Assembly (NCBI GenBank): GCA_963573315.1
Contig: OY752150.1
Span: 1,922,001 to 1,986,000 of the forward strand
Direction of reading: 5' to 3'
Source: Entomortierella parvispora
Taxonomy: Eukaryota > Mortierellomycota > Mortierellomycetes > Mortierellales > Mortierellaceae
Length of the DNA stretch: 64,000 bases
The notes beneath the pieces were generated by a model. It ran no database searches. It saw nothing but the letters and a program-made list of their open reading frames with translations, and was not told the origin of the DNA. Below are positions 51,341-62,129 of this stretch, piece after piece. How positions within the stretch are numbered: the first letter of the stretch is position 1; every line of letters starts with the position of its first letter. The translations under genes were made by a program, and so were the position numbers.

Positions 51341-51828
51341 CTGATGACGACAATAACAAGGCAAAAGTAAAGAGGCAAAGAAAGGAGACCAATTGAGAAG
51401 AATTAAAAAAAAAAAAAAAAAAAAAGGAGAATGAGAAAGAGAACATCAAGGAATTGAGCTGGAGAGATGACGCTCATTTCAGGTCATTGAAGAAGAGTGC
51501 AAGCAATGCATTGCGTTGAAGACGGAAAAGTCAAACAAAAGGCACGAGGGACAGCGGGAGGAGCTACAGCAGGAAAAAAAAGGCAAAAAAGACAAACAGC
51601 AGAGATGGCAAGACTTACTTTGAGAGTGGAGACGGGAAATGTGAATCAATGAAAAGGGAATGAGAGTTGATGAATGTCAAGAAGAGTGAAGGAGCAAAGA
51701 AAAGGTAGAAGAGTAGTGAGGGCGGTGAAGAAGAAAGGAAGGAAAGGAAGGGAAAGAAGGAAAGAGAGGTGAAAAGGAAGACAAAAAGAGGGGCAAAAGA
51801 AAAAGGCGAGAAAGGGCACCTGAGCCTA
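51341..51828 (+). repeat. Segmental duplication, copy 1
   Basis: Matches 56745-57254 over gacaataacaaggcaaa, aacatcaaggaattgagctgg, ctcatttcaggtcattgaag and gagttgatgaatgtcaag up to gagcctaaaatattggtggc. Both copies end at a satellite unit. No gene inside. Confidence 0.85.
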
Positions 51829-52555
51829 AAATATTGGTGGCAACAAACACATGCACCTCCATTGCTCGCTCCATTTCGACCCTACAGACTTGAGACTCGA
51901 TGCAGACGATATCGTTGGTGGTGCCCTTGCAATAAAGTTGGAGGGAAGTGAATCGAATCAAGTGTTGTGAAGCAATTGCTCAAGAAACGTTGAAAAAAGA
52001 GCTTAATTGCGACTCTATGAAATTGGTGGCAACAAACACATGCACCTTCGTTGCTCTGTCCATTCAGAGAGCTTTGCCTTGAAACTCGCACCAGTCATTG
52101 TCCATGATGGTGCCCCTCGAATGCAGTTGGCGGGAAGAGAATTGAATCTGCTGTTGTGGAGCAATTGGTCAAGAAAGGTTGATAGATAGAAAGAGCCTGA
52201 CTGCCACTACATGAAATTGGTGGCAACAAACACATGCGCTCGCATTACTCGTTCCATTCCAACCTAGTCGACTTGAGACTCGCACCAGTCAGTGTCCATA
52301 ATGGTTCCCCTCGAATGCAGTTGGAAGAAGGCGAAGCGAATCAGCCATTGTGAAGCAACTGGTCAAGAAAGGCTAAGCTCAATTGTGACTATATGAAATT
52401 GGTGGCAACGAACACATGCATGTTCATTGCTCCTCTCATTCCGACCCTGAAGACTTGGAAACTTGTTGCATGGATGGTCGAGAGCAGTGCCCTTCCAACG
52501 CGCGTTGAAAAAAATGAGTTGAATCAGTCGTTGCAGAGTAACAAGACAGACTGTC
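51829..52555 (+). repeat. ~188-bp tandem satellite, four copies
   Basis: attggtggcaac(a/g)aacacatgc starts units at about 51832, 52022, 52206 and 52397. Each has tgagactcgcaccagtc, tcgaatgcagttgg and caattggtcaagaaaggtt-like blocks, variably mutated. Two copies lie at 35400-35720 and one at 57255-57400. Confidence 0.85.
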
Positions 52556-52748
52556 CGGGCCAGGGACCAAGCATTTGAGTATCATCATACTCGCCGTAGC
52601 AGGTGACTTGAGTCGGGGGGTTGGCAGTATTGTTGCGATCGTGACCGACGTTTTTACCACCGTAAGCACTGGTCGGGAATGCGGCCGTGATGTTGATGAG
52701 AGTGAGGGCTGGTAAGACCACTTGGATAAGTAGGGCAATGAACTTCAT
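52524..52748 (-). CDS. Small secreted protein (74 aa)
   Basis: ATG 52748. Signal peptide KFIALLIQVVLPALTLINITAA followed by FPTSAYGGKNVGHDRNNTAN, one Cys pair (VTCYGEY, LLLCND) and an N-glycosylation site. The last ~10 codons lie in DNA resembling the end of the adjoining satellite unit, so the tail may have been captured from it. No family recognised. Confidence 0.5.
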   Translation of the reverse strand: MKFIALLIQVVLPALTLINITAAFPTSAYGGKNVGHDRNNTANPPTQVTCYGEYDDTQMLGPWPGQSVLLLCND

Positions 52749-53693
52749 AGCTGATACGCTACGATCAAAACAAGAGAATGCCCTTCGGGTCAAAATTATT
52801 CTAATAACATTACACATTATCAATACCTCAGGAATATTATTAATTAATAATAGTTCTTACGGTAAATCGTGGTGAGGGAGGTGTTGTGTTTTTTTCTGTT
52901 GATTTGGGAAGGTTACTTACTAGGTATTGCGGGGTAGACATCTCCCCTTTTATACTTGTAGGAGAGAGTTATTTTCCTATCCCTATGACGTCCGAACAAC
53001 GTCGGGAGAAGGAATCATGTTTCTCTCTATCAGGATGTTAAATTCGCCCATCTTAGAATACAGTCACTCTGTCCAGCTGTACAATTCTTTCCTATCGAAA
53101 GAACCTAACTCTCGCGTTCGCCCCCGGGCTGTTAAACGTTCCATAGGGTCGTGCAAACATTTTTCGAATGAATTGACACTGACAATTTCGGCATCAACTC
53201 TATTCACATTTACAGCTTGCAGTTTTTTCCTGAAAGTCGACTTCATCGGACATGTCCAACTCTGTGTTCACCCCGCCCATTTTCTCGGAACTGCATGCCG
53301 AAGTGGAAAAACGAGACGCGCGTCTGGACAGATTAGGAGCAACATTGGCATGCTCTCTCTCTCTAGTTGCAGTTGCAGCTGCCTTTTTTTTTTTGCACCC
53401 CAAAACGTGTTTGCCCCCATGACCTACAAAATCTTGAGAATGGTCCGATAGATAAAAAAAATTTCCTCGGCCACAAGAGAACGTGTTGGGATGTTGTTTC
53501 TGTGTAACATTAGCCCTCGCCCGGCGTACTGTTTATCCTTTGGACGTTGAGGGCGAAGCAAGTTTGGGTTGCAGCGGCCCTCTCACATCATGACTGATTT
53601 ACGGCATTGTATGTATATGGATACACGGAAGTTGAGTCGAAAGAAATCCATGTCAATTCGGCATTCTCGACCAGTTATCACTAGGCATGGGCA
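52749..53693. other. No gene recognised
   Basis: Upstream region of the secreted-protein gene (AT-rich at 52800-52870), then short ORFs without protein character. Confidence 0.5.
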
Positions 53694-54047
53694 ATGTCGA
53701 CTGAGGACGCAGCAAGAAATTTGGAAGGAGGATGCAGGCCAATGTCGTACAACAATCCCGAAATGGTTAGATGGATATTTCCGTCAGGTACATTTAAACC
53801 AAATGATAACAAACATTGCTTTCAATTGCTTTTACCTCATGACCAGAACACCATGCACGAGAGAACGATTTCGAGCATGCATGAGGAGGGGACGAGACGA
53901 CGGATCTGGCTGACCAGTTGCTATGGAACGCCGACGTGTATCTCTTATTTAGCCTCCTTTCCTGTTGCTGTCCCTCGCTCCCACGCCCAGGGTGCTGCTG
54001 TATCAAAAATATTAAGCGATGGGAACGTCCTCGATACTTTGAGATAA
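53694..54047 (+). CDS. Hypothetical protein (117 aa), weak
   Basis: ATG-initiated frame without recognised motif. A 59-bp segment (53789-53847: GTACAT..GACCAG) could be an intron instead of coding sequence. No signal peptide at the start. Kept only as a possible gene. Confidence 0.2.
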   Translation: MSTEDAARNLEGGCRPMSYNNPEMVRWIFPSGTFKPNDNKHCFQLLLPHDQNTMHERTISSMHEEGTRRRIWLTSCYGTPTCISYLASFPVAVPRSHAQGAAVSKILSDGNVLDTLR

Positions 54048-54331
54048 TGCAAGGCACGACCACAGTCACGGTACTTTACTACAGTGGGCGGAGCCAGTGA
54101 CATCAGTCGACTGGGATCCTTCTGCACGAATGCCTTTCCTCTCCGTTCATTCTAACGCGCTTCAATTGGACACATGACGGAAACTGCGACCAATGTGGAA
54201 TCAATTTTGGAAATTGCCAGTTGTTGGACATTCATAGTGTCAAGGTTATATAAGGGCGGTCATTGTCACCATTTCAGTAAAACACACAAAAAAGATATCA
54301 CAAGCCAGCACCCTGCCACAATTCCCTCCAA

Positions 54332-54604
54332 ATGAGAATAAGAAGATCACTTTTAATTGCCGTCTTACAGCTTGCGTCAGTCTGCTACGATGCCCACCCT
54401 CTATGTGAATCCTTGTCGTTTTGCTTGTGCGAGCACTCCACACAGAAACTGAGGGTGTCCTTGTACGAGTGCGATTTTCAGATGGACCAAATGAACCTTT
54501 CATGGATCGATGACTTCGCTTCTTATACCTCTGATAAAAACGCCTACCTCGACTGCCTGTGGTTCGGGCCGGAAGTTCCCAAGGAAGGCTGGTGTTCTGG
54601 TTAG
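54332..54604 (+). CDS. Small secreted cysteine-containing protein (90 aa)
   Basis: ATG 54332 behind a TATATAAG box at about 54247 with ~85 bp spacing, a plausible core promoter. Signal peptide RIRRSLLIAVLQLASVCYDA; mature part with seven Cys (PLCES, FCLCEH, YECDF, LDCLW, GWCSG) and an acidic surface. No intron needed. Effector-like; no family recognised. Confidence 0.55.
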   Translation: MRIRRSLLIAVLQLASVCYDAHPLCESLSFCLCEHSTQKLRVSLYECDFQMDQMNLSWIDDFASYTSDKNAYLDCLWFGPEVPKEGWCSG

Positions 54605-54747
54605 GCTACTCTTTGGCCTTCTCATTTCCACATTCGATACACTTCTCCATAGCCTTCACCAAACCTTTTTCGATCCTTGGGTGCGATCCAACTCAACATC
54701 AAGTTGCCCGCAACGCAAGCCTACCTCTGCTTTGTTGTCCATGACAA

Positions 54748-55522
54748 AATAGAGGGAGCATCCCGTAATAATAAATCCGACTTATAATAGCTGAAAACTA
54801 CTTTGGCGGTCGACCTTCCTCCGGTGTACACCTCTGACAGGAGCATCTCACTTCCAGTATGCCCTAGATCCGTGGGCACCGGTTGTGGGTTACTTGTGAC
54901 ACGCGTTAAGTTCGACCTGACTTGGTGCGGTTCGTGAAGCCTGTGTCGCAGCTGCCTTTGAATCCGATGAAGACATGGGCCTGGAGGAGGTAGGCAGGAA
55001 GGGTAATGAGTAAAACGAACATGAGCGCGTCTCTTTGCAACCATTCTTGTAACAGAGTAACTGCAATACGGTGACATCACGCGATCCTACCTATATAATC
55101 CCACTCCTATCATTATAATAGACATCACCTCTTGTCTCCACTCAGTCCCCTAGTACTCCTATTGCATGGTAGCAAAGGCAACCTCGATCCTCCGACCCCC
55201 TGACTCATAACCCCCTGAACACTGCCAACCTGTTCCAACGAACACCCCCTGACCCCATCGACACCCTCACCACCCTCTTCCACGACCTCACTATGACTAT
55301 CCCAGACCCCCCTACCGCCAACCTCTTTTCATCCGCCACCTTCCGTTTCCCTCAGCCAGAGGCCTACAAAGGCGACCGTGACGGATTCAAATGCGAGGTT
55401 TGGCTCACTGCAATCAACCGTTTCTTCAAAGGCGCACGCATCCCCGACGACGAGCGTACCCTCCACGCCGTCATCTTCCTCACCGGAGACGCTGTGATGT
55501 TGCCTAAAGTAAGTATAGTCTA
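54748..55522 (+). mobile_element. Gypsy-type 5' LTR and gag start, truncated
   Basis: Probable LTR from ~54748 to ~55167 (TATATAA at 55094), followed by TGGTAGCAAAGG as primer-binding-site candidate. ORF from ATG 55293: FRFPQPEAYKGDRDGFKCEVWLTAINRFF..IPDDERTLHAVIFLTGDA, a capsid N-terminus of the Gypsy gag family. The coding stops at 55522 and no pol follows. LTR borders are approximate because no second LTR is present. Confidence 0.55.
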
Positions 55523-56229
55523 AAGTCAGCAAAGGCTGGAGGGGAAATTGATAACGAAAAGAATAATAACGAACAAAAGCTCGCTGCTTACAAGTGATAG
55601 GGACGTTGCTCTTAATGCCACGAGGATCAGCTCAGGCACAACTCTGGTTATATGATCAGACACAATCTGGAGAAAAGGATGAATGAGCAAAGCAGGTGCT
55701 AATAGTGACCAAAACAGGAGAACAACAACTACGGAGGTGAACACAGGATCACTATACTAACTCGTAAGGGAGCAAGGACAACGGAAAACGGATCGGCCGT
55801 TGTTCTTGACGGAACTTGTCGAGGGCAGGAATGATCGTAACTTGTGAGTGTACAAGGTCGATCAACAGAACACAATAGATCTGTGATATCCAAAGGTAAG
55901 GGAATGGTTTTGACTAGATATTTTGCCCCTTGAACGCGCGCAGAGGACCGGAGAGCTTTTGGTGGTCGTGCTGGTCCTCGGTCACTTTTTCTCTTTTCCT
56001 GCTTCAAAGTGAAAACGTGGTAAAAAAGCAATCATTAAAACAGATCAACCTGTAGCAGAGCAGGGCCATGAACACCAATGGTATAATAACCTTGGCATGC
56101 TGAGCAGATGTGCCGGCCTGTCCCGCCGGCTCCTCCTCGTCCTCCTCCTCCTTCTCGGACCATCAACAAGATGAAAGAAGACTGAGTTGTTTTTTTCCTT
56201 TTTTTTAAAAAAAAAAAAAAACAAAGATT
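55523..56229. other. No gene recognised; possible 3' exon of the next gene
   Basis: A minus-strand frame 56170-55995 with an acidic run (EKEEDEEEP) and a hydrophobic end could be a last exon of the gene at 56230-56695; a T/A homopolymer lies at 56190-56222. Confidence 0.35.
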
Positions 56230-56695
56230 GAATCCCACTTACATTATACTCTTGTGCTCTCCCCTTTCCCTTTGAAATGATGGCCGAGACGAGGGCATCA
56301 CCCTCATTATTATAGACCTTTTTTGGGAAGGCCAAAAAGTCATCGTCGTCGCTGTCCACACCGCCCAGGAGCGAGATCTTGTAGACCAGGACCCTGGTCG
56401 AGAGTTCGAATTGGTGGGTCCCCTTCTTCCTGATATTGTAGGCGGAAAAGACGATGGTTCCGCTGATCTGACATTGTTGGCCACTGGGAAGGACATCCTT
56501 GGCCAGGTCCATGCAAATCTTGTAGACGGGGTGCTTTTTCCTGCCTGGGCCACGTTCGAGATTGATTTTAGCCCTCTGTTTCTCCCCGTGGCACATATAG
56601 TTCAAACTCGTGGTCGGGCTATCATCCTCCATGCGTTCGGCCTTGATCAGGGAGAAGGTCATGTTCTCTATAGCAATTTTGCCGCTCTGTGCCAT
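56230..56695 (-). CDS. Hypothetical protein, 5' exon
   Basis: ATG 56695 gives MAQSGKIAIENMTFSLIK.., ~150 residues to a good donor AAT|GTAAGT at 56241. The exon is polar with an alternating strand-like pattern (CQISGTIVFSAYNIRKKGTHQFELSTRVLVYKI) and an acidic SDDDDF. It looks like a beta-rich domain of real coding sequence. Reading on past the donor enters a poly-Phe artefact, so an intron is likely. No family recognised. Confidence 0.45.
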
Positions 56696-56744
56696 CTAAC
56701 CATCACCACCAGATAGAAAACGATTTAGAATCAGACTCTTTTTT

Positions 56745-57254
56745 TAAAAGTCGATGATGACAATAACAAGGCAAAGAAAAGAGCCCCCCTCCTTCTCTCG
56801 CTCTCTCTCTCCGTCTCTTTGTTTCTCTTTTAAAGTGATGATAAAAATAACAAGGCAAAAGTAAAGAGGCAGTGGCCACCTGAGAAGAATTAAAAAAAAA
56901 AAAAAAAAGGAAAGTGAGAAAAGAGAACATCAAGGAATTGAGCTGGAGAGATGACGCTCATTTCAGGTCATTGAAGAAGAGTGCAGGCAATGCATTGCAT
57001 TGAAGACGGAAAAGTCAAACAAAAAAGACAAAAAAGACAAACAGCGGAGACGGGAAATGTGAATCAATGAAAAGGGAATGAGAGTTGATGAATGTCAAGA
57101 AGAGTGAAGGAGCAAAGAAAAGGTAGAAGAGTAGTGAGGGCGGTGAAGAAGAAAGGAAGGAAAGGAAGGGAAAGAAGGAAAGAGAGGTGGAAAGGAAGAC
57201 AAAAAGAGGGGCAAAAGAAAAAGGCGGCGAGAAAGGGCACCTGAGCCTAAAATA
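56745..57254 (+). repeat. Segmental duplication, copy 2
   Basis: Direct copy of 51341-51828, ~5.4 kb away, with extra copies of the aataacaaggcaaa start. Confidence 0.85.
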
Positions 57255-57400
57255 TTGGTGGCAACAAACACATGCACCTCCATTGCTCGCTCCATTCCAA
57301 GCCTACAGACTCGAGACTCGGCACAGACGTTGTCATTGGCGATGCCCCAAGGATCATGTTCAAAGAAAGGAGATTCATTAAGCCATCACTGAAATATCAG
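57255..57400 (+). repeat. Single satellite unit
   Basis: One diverged copy of the ~188-bp unit (attggtggcaacaaacacatgcacc), directly after the segmental duplication, as at 51829. Confidence 0.75.
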
Positions 57401-57433
57401 CGATCCAAGCCAACCCAGGAGTCTGTTTTCGTA

Positions 57434-57630
57434 CAGCGCCACCAAATGTTGCAAGGGTTTAGTGCGGCACTTGATTTACATGGAGCTAGTGCGTCATCCT
57501 GCTTTACATGGGTCTAGTGCAGCGCCACCGAATGTTACATGGGTTTAGTACGGCTCTTGGTTTACATGGAGGTAGTGCAGCGCCACCAATATGAATTGTG
57601 ACAGCTCTTTTACATGGCTCCAGTGCGGGA
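57434..57630. repeat. Imperfect ~60-bp repeat
   Basis: tttacatgg.g.tagtgc and cagcgccacc recur three to four times. 57631-57970 has no recognised gene. Confidence 0.6.
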
Positions 57631-57972
57631 AACTTTGATACACGATTACTCGACCCACAGACGTCAGATCATTTCACAAAGTTATGTCCCGGTAGCCCTC
57701 ATTCAGAGCTTTCGAATGATACCCTGGAGGGCTTCTGGGGTGCTCATGTGGCCGCTCTAAAATACGGCAAAGATTCAGAAGCAATTTTGGGCGAAATTTT
57801 TAATTTTGCCACGGATCCAACTTGACAACCCACGACAAAATGGATACCGCTGAATAGCCCTGACTGAGGGCTATCATCATGCAAAGTTTCAAGCCAATGG
57901 GATGGGAAACCGCAGAGCAAAAATTCGAAAACTGACGTTTTTGCTCTATTCGACACAAGAAAGTTATAAAAG

Positions 57973-58121
57973 AATAACTGGCTTGTGGCAGCCAAGCGTT
58001 CATAGCGACGTTGCTTTTTGATCCTTCGATGTCGGCTCTTTCTCTCCTCCCTGCATCGATTTCATCGGACGCATTGTCGATGCTTTGTGCACGTGTACTA
58101 ATCTTTTTCTCTCTTAAGGGG
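57973..58121 (+). rRNA. 28S rRNA fragment with internal replacement
   Basis: ATAACTGGCTTGTGGCAGCC..ATCCTTCGATGTCGGCTC (57974-58039), then ~70 bp unrelated, then CTTAAGGGG at 58113-58121. Same outer borders as 39743-39959 and 16494-17129. Confidence 0.75.
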
Positions 58122-58493
58122 TGTTCATTTATGCTCATACACGTGTTGACGTGACGCGTGAGACTGGTCTGTGCACGCGTGTATTGTGTTTATCACGCGA
58201 CGCGTTAGTCACGTGTGCGTTGATTTATTCATGGCCCTCAGGTCATAGAGCATCTCTTCACGTTCTTCAACAGCATGTTCATCTGGCAGAACAGATCGTT
58301 TGACAGAGGCGACAGCAGGATGAACAAGTTGCATTCTCACACGCTTCTTTGGTGGATGGATAATCGAAGCAGCAGCAACAGCAGCACTGGGAGTGGAAAT
58401 TCTCGGAGTACGGGTCTTGCCGAAAGGTACAGGCCACTTTCCAGAGGACTTCAGGTTGTCAACAATCGATTGGTGAGTGACAATGAGGTTGCG
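58122..58493. other. No gene recognised
   Basis: Begins with repeated acgtg/acgcg words (58138-58220). No coding region supported. Confidence 0.5.
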
Positions 58494-59956
58494 CTAGGCT
58501 TCGCGATCAGACTTGCGGGGACAAGCACCATTACTGTGTCTGAGATTGAGAGCCTTGCAAAGAACATGGACGCAGGGTGCAGCATTGGTTGCATGATGCT
58601 GGGCATTGACAGGCGTCGATGGATTGGCAGCAGTGCCAGCAGGTTTGGTTGTAGAAGTGAAACCAGTGGACAAGGTAGCAGGGTGAGGACGTTTACGAGT
58701 CGACGAAGTGGCTAGTTGTCTTGCCCATCGTTGGGAGATGTACTCAAGAGGATCAGCAGGGTCACCCGTAACCAAGGAACGATTGGTGTTGATGTGCTCA
58801 AGCAGAGCATTATAGTCAGCAATGGTGCTAGGACCCTTGGGGTATATCTTCTGAATCTCCTCTTGACCTTGCAAAGGGAGTGCATGGAAAATGAGCTCAG
58901 AGAGGTGGTGACCCATATCATCAGCTTGTGCAGCACGTACAAGATTCTTGACACGTGTAGTGAAAGCTAGGGCTGGCTCGCCAGGTTCAAGCTGCAAGGC
59001 AAAAAGGTGCGACTTGACAAGGTGGCGGAAACCGTCTAAGTTTGTAGCTTTGACCACATACTTAGATACCAGGTCCCATGATCGGTCTCCAACAGGGTGC
59101 ATCTCGATCAGGGCTTTGAATTCCTCATCGAGACCAGAAGGTTTCAGGGCAGCTCCATATATCTCCAGGCAAGGAAGTCAAAAAGCTCAACAAGCCTGCC
59201 TTTGCAGAACGTACGGAAGGTCTCAAGGAACGTAGATACGGCTTGAGCAGCAGGTAAAGCAAGAACGTCTTTGGTCTTGGCTTTGGACAGAGCAGAGGTC
59301 AGGTTCAACGTATGAGCTCCAGCATGAGAATCATGGCGAACACGATCCCGATCAATGGAGGCACCATCAGCGAGAACAGGGATCAAGTTGTACTTGAAGA
59401 TGCGTTTGATGGCAACATGCGTTGAGTTTGACTCATCCACAGCAATGTCATATAAGACAGGGGCAAGGGCAGCTTTGCGTACAGACTCCAGAGTTTTAAT
59501 TCTAGTTGCAGTGTCTGTGACAATCTTTTCAGCTTTGGTAAGCTTCAAAGAGCTGCTATCGATCAATAAAGAGATAGAACGTTCAGGGTTTTGTCGAAGC
59601 TGGCGTTGTTGGGTAGTAAGTATAGCACCTTCATGGCACAACTTTTCCACGTCAGCCCTGGCTGCATCCAGATTGGACTTCAACAGTTGGAGAGTTGCCT
59701 CGATGGTGTAGTCTTCCTCCATGGGTGCATCTTGGTTGTTGGCCGAGAATGCATCCTGAACCAGTTGTTTCGCTTGAAGTTCCTCTATGTCAGATGAAAG
59801 CTTTGGGGTGAAAAGTTCCGGGTAGCGTTTGTATTCTTCCAGGGAAATCGTCTTGGGTTCAGGTTGTTTGTTGGAAGAGTCGTCCATTTCGACGTCATCA
59901 GCATCGTTTCTCCCTTGGTGCGCGGATGAGTCGGATTCGTTGCCTGCAGAGAACAT
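58494..59956 (-). pseudogene. Retrotransposon gag-like relic, two frames
   Basis: Minus strand from ATG 59956. Part 1 (to 59144): acidic N-terminus, coiled-coil-like middle, then a capsid-like start (ALPAAQAVSTFLETFRTFCKGRLVELFDFLAW). A one-base frame change near 59165 leads to part 2 (GLDEEFKALIEMHPVGDRSWDLV, LQLEPGEPALAFTTRVKNLVRAAQ, FHALPLQGQEEI) and a zinc-knuckle-like end (CVHVLCKALNLRHSNGACPRK). Typical of gag in LTR elements. No protease, RT or LTR adjoins, so it is a gag-only remnant. Confidence 0.6.
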
Positions 59957-60420
59957 GTTGAGGCGTCAGGAAGGGTCCGCGTGGAATGGAGGAGAAAGGG
60001 GGGGGGCGTTTTTTGAATGGAGTCAGATGGAGTTCCGATGATGTTCAGATGGAGCGAATTAATTCGTAGAAGGTGAAAGGGAATAAGGATGTTGATTAGG
60101 TTAATCAAAGGTAGATCGTCCGGTCGTCAAAAAAATGTTCAGGGCAGGTCAAGTCAATGTTAATGGTGGACCGAGATGATGACGGGAAGGAAGAAGGATT
60201 TCTTTATTGCAACGGTCGCGACGACAGATATTTCTTGTCGTCGGTCACGTGATATCGAGAACCCTCGTCAACTAAAAAGTAGCGATCCGCAACAATACAG
60301 CAGATTGAAAATAACTACGCAAGGGTGTCTTTCACTAGACGATCAATATCCTAGATAAAAGAAAACGCAGGATGTTAGTAAACATGACTGTCATAGAAAT
60401 TACATTATCAGAGTTATACT
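59957..60420. other. No gene recognised
   Basis: Upstream of the gag relic; short ORFs only. Confidence 0.5.
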
Positions 60421-60710
60421 AAAAGAAATAACATTCAGTTGATGAATATGTGTTTCACTTACACCCTGTCATTCATTGAATCAAATTCAGAAAACAAGAA
60501 ATGATAATTATTAGTACTCATGTCGATTGTTCACTCATCGATTGAAAGAAATAACATTCAGTTGGTGAATATGTGTTCCACTTACACCCTATCATTCATT
60601 GAATCAAATTCAGAAAACAAGAAATGATAATATTAGTACTTATGTCGATTGTTCACTCATCGATTGAAAGAGATAATATTCACTTGATGAATATGTGTTT
60701 CACTTACACA
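60421..60710. repeat. ~122-bp tandem repeat spanning a splice donor
   Basis: Three units starting at about 60421, 60544 and 60665 (aaagaaataacattca.ttgatgaatatgtg..). On the minus strand each contains GTGTAAGTG, the splice donor of the secreted-protein gene at 60708-60866; the third unit ends at that exon. Confidence 0.8.
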
Positions 60711-60866
60711 ATGAGGCTGACAATATGCAGTATATCCAATACTACAAAGTCCTTCGTGACATTCACGCTTTTCAAGTTTGCCTTGAAGGGGGACAGCGCT
60801 AATCAACGCCAGTGTGGCTAACATGGCCAAGACAATAAGAATAGGGGAAAAGGTACGGGAAACCAT
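60657..60866 (-). CDS. Small secreted protein with KR processing site, first exon
   Basis: ATG 60866. Signal peptide SPILIVLAMLATLALISA, then VPLQGKLEKR, a Kex2-type cleavage site, then a short Cys-rich mature part (CHEGLCSIGYTAYCQPHC). The first exon probably ends at 60708 (TGT|GTAAGT); unspliced reading stops at 60657. Downstream exons could not be placed because the intron holds a tandem array. Secreted peptide or effector-like. Confidence 0.5.
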   Translation of the reverse strand: MVSRTFSPILIVLAMLATLALISAVPLQGKLEKRECHEGLCSIGYTAYCQPHCVSETHIHQVNIISFNR

Positions 60867-61244
60867 GATAACAAAGGGGAGGGGAGTTCAAGGTGGTTCA
60901 AGAGGTTATTCAAGTTACTAGGTGAAGAACTAAACTAGGGTGGGAGAGTTATTGCTTTATATAATAAATGGGTTGGGCAGTGCTTATCAAAACTGAGATG
61001 GCTCTCAATGTTTGATCTGGGACCTGTACATGGTTGCGACAAATGGATACTTTGTGGTGTCAACAAAGAGTTGAATTTATGACAGCCCAAACAATTAAAA
61101 ACTCAAATGATTCTTCAACCCCCCCTGAATACCCAGCAAAGGTTATCACTTGTCCATGCGCCTTTGATGTTGCACGGAATCGATCTTAAAGTTTGACTCT
61201 CAAGCAGAGCCTCTGTGCATCAGACCACTTCCTGGAAGTGTCTC
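60867..61244. other. Promoter-side intergenic region
   Basis: TATATAAT at 60957 lies ~90 bp upstream of the secreted-protein ATG (minus strand). Nothing else recognised. Confidence 0.5.
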
Positions 61245-62035
61245 TTTGTCGTCCAATGTTCTTATTTGTCGTCCATTATTGCTCTCTTATTTGCCGTCTG
61301 GATTTCTGGGCCTGGTCATGCATCGCGCCCGGGCTATCTATTTGTGTTACCAGGGCAAGTGTCCATTTGTTGTTCGGTCCGATAGCTCTTACTTGCCGTC
61401 CAATGCTCTTGTTTACCGTTCTTCTGTGCTCCTATAATGTTCAGGGGCAAACTGAGGTGCGAGGATGCGTTCGCATTTCCTTACTCAGAGTTCGAGCCTC
61501 GAAAAAAAATATTTCACGTGTATGTATTACCTGTACCTGGGGTCGTTAACTTACCCTTTCTACCTCCATGCCTGAGTGAGCTTCTGAACTCTGCCCACTA
61601 CTCTGTTCCCCACGGTTCTCATACATCAAAGGGGTTTGACTGGGTGATTTGATCCAGAGCCTCAATCCGCAATCTCCGTCGCGAAAGGGCGCACAAAACG
61701 ATCAAGACTGGGAAATTCAACACGAGAAGAGCAATTGTGTCGGTGGATAAAAAGTTTGACCAACGGCTTCATGGAACTTCTGATTGGTCTTACGATCAAA
61801 ATCAGTCGATAATCGATCGCGCCTTGCTGGTCATACGGATACGTCCCTAAACGAGGTATTTTGCAGTGGTTAGCCAGGGCGCGGTGCATGACCAGGGCGC
61901 GGTGCATGACCAGGGCGCGGTGCATGACCAGGGCGCGGTGCATGACCAGGGCGCGGTGCGGAAATCTAGACGACAAATAAGAGAGCAATAATGGACGACA
62001 AATAAGAGCATTGGACGACAAGGAAGGAACGCAAG
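61245..62035. repeat. Inverted-repeat (foldback) structure with 18-bp tandem repeats
   Basis: Arm 1 (about 61247-61333: gtcgtccaatgttcttattt, ccattattgctctcttattt, ctggtcatgca) reappears inverted at about 61915-62022 (tgcatgaccag, aaataagagagcaataatgg, aaataagagcattggacgac). In arm 2 the unit ggcgcggtgcatgaccag is repeated five times (61877-61960). The spacer has no gene. Confidence 0.75.
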
Positions 62036-62129
62036 TGTCTATTTGTCGTTCGGTCCGACAGCTCTTATTTGTCGACCCTATTTCCCAAGGATAGAGTTCA
62101 GGGGCAACACTTAGGGTGAGTTGAAAAGC

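Noticed and set aside
59100-59200. Programmed frameshift between the two gag-like ORFs
   Set aside because: No heptamer slippery site was recognised and the copy has no pol; decay is simpler.
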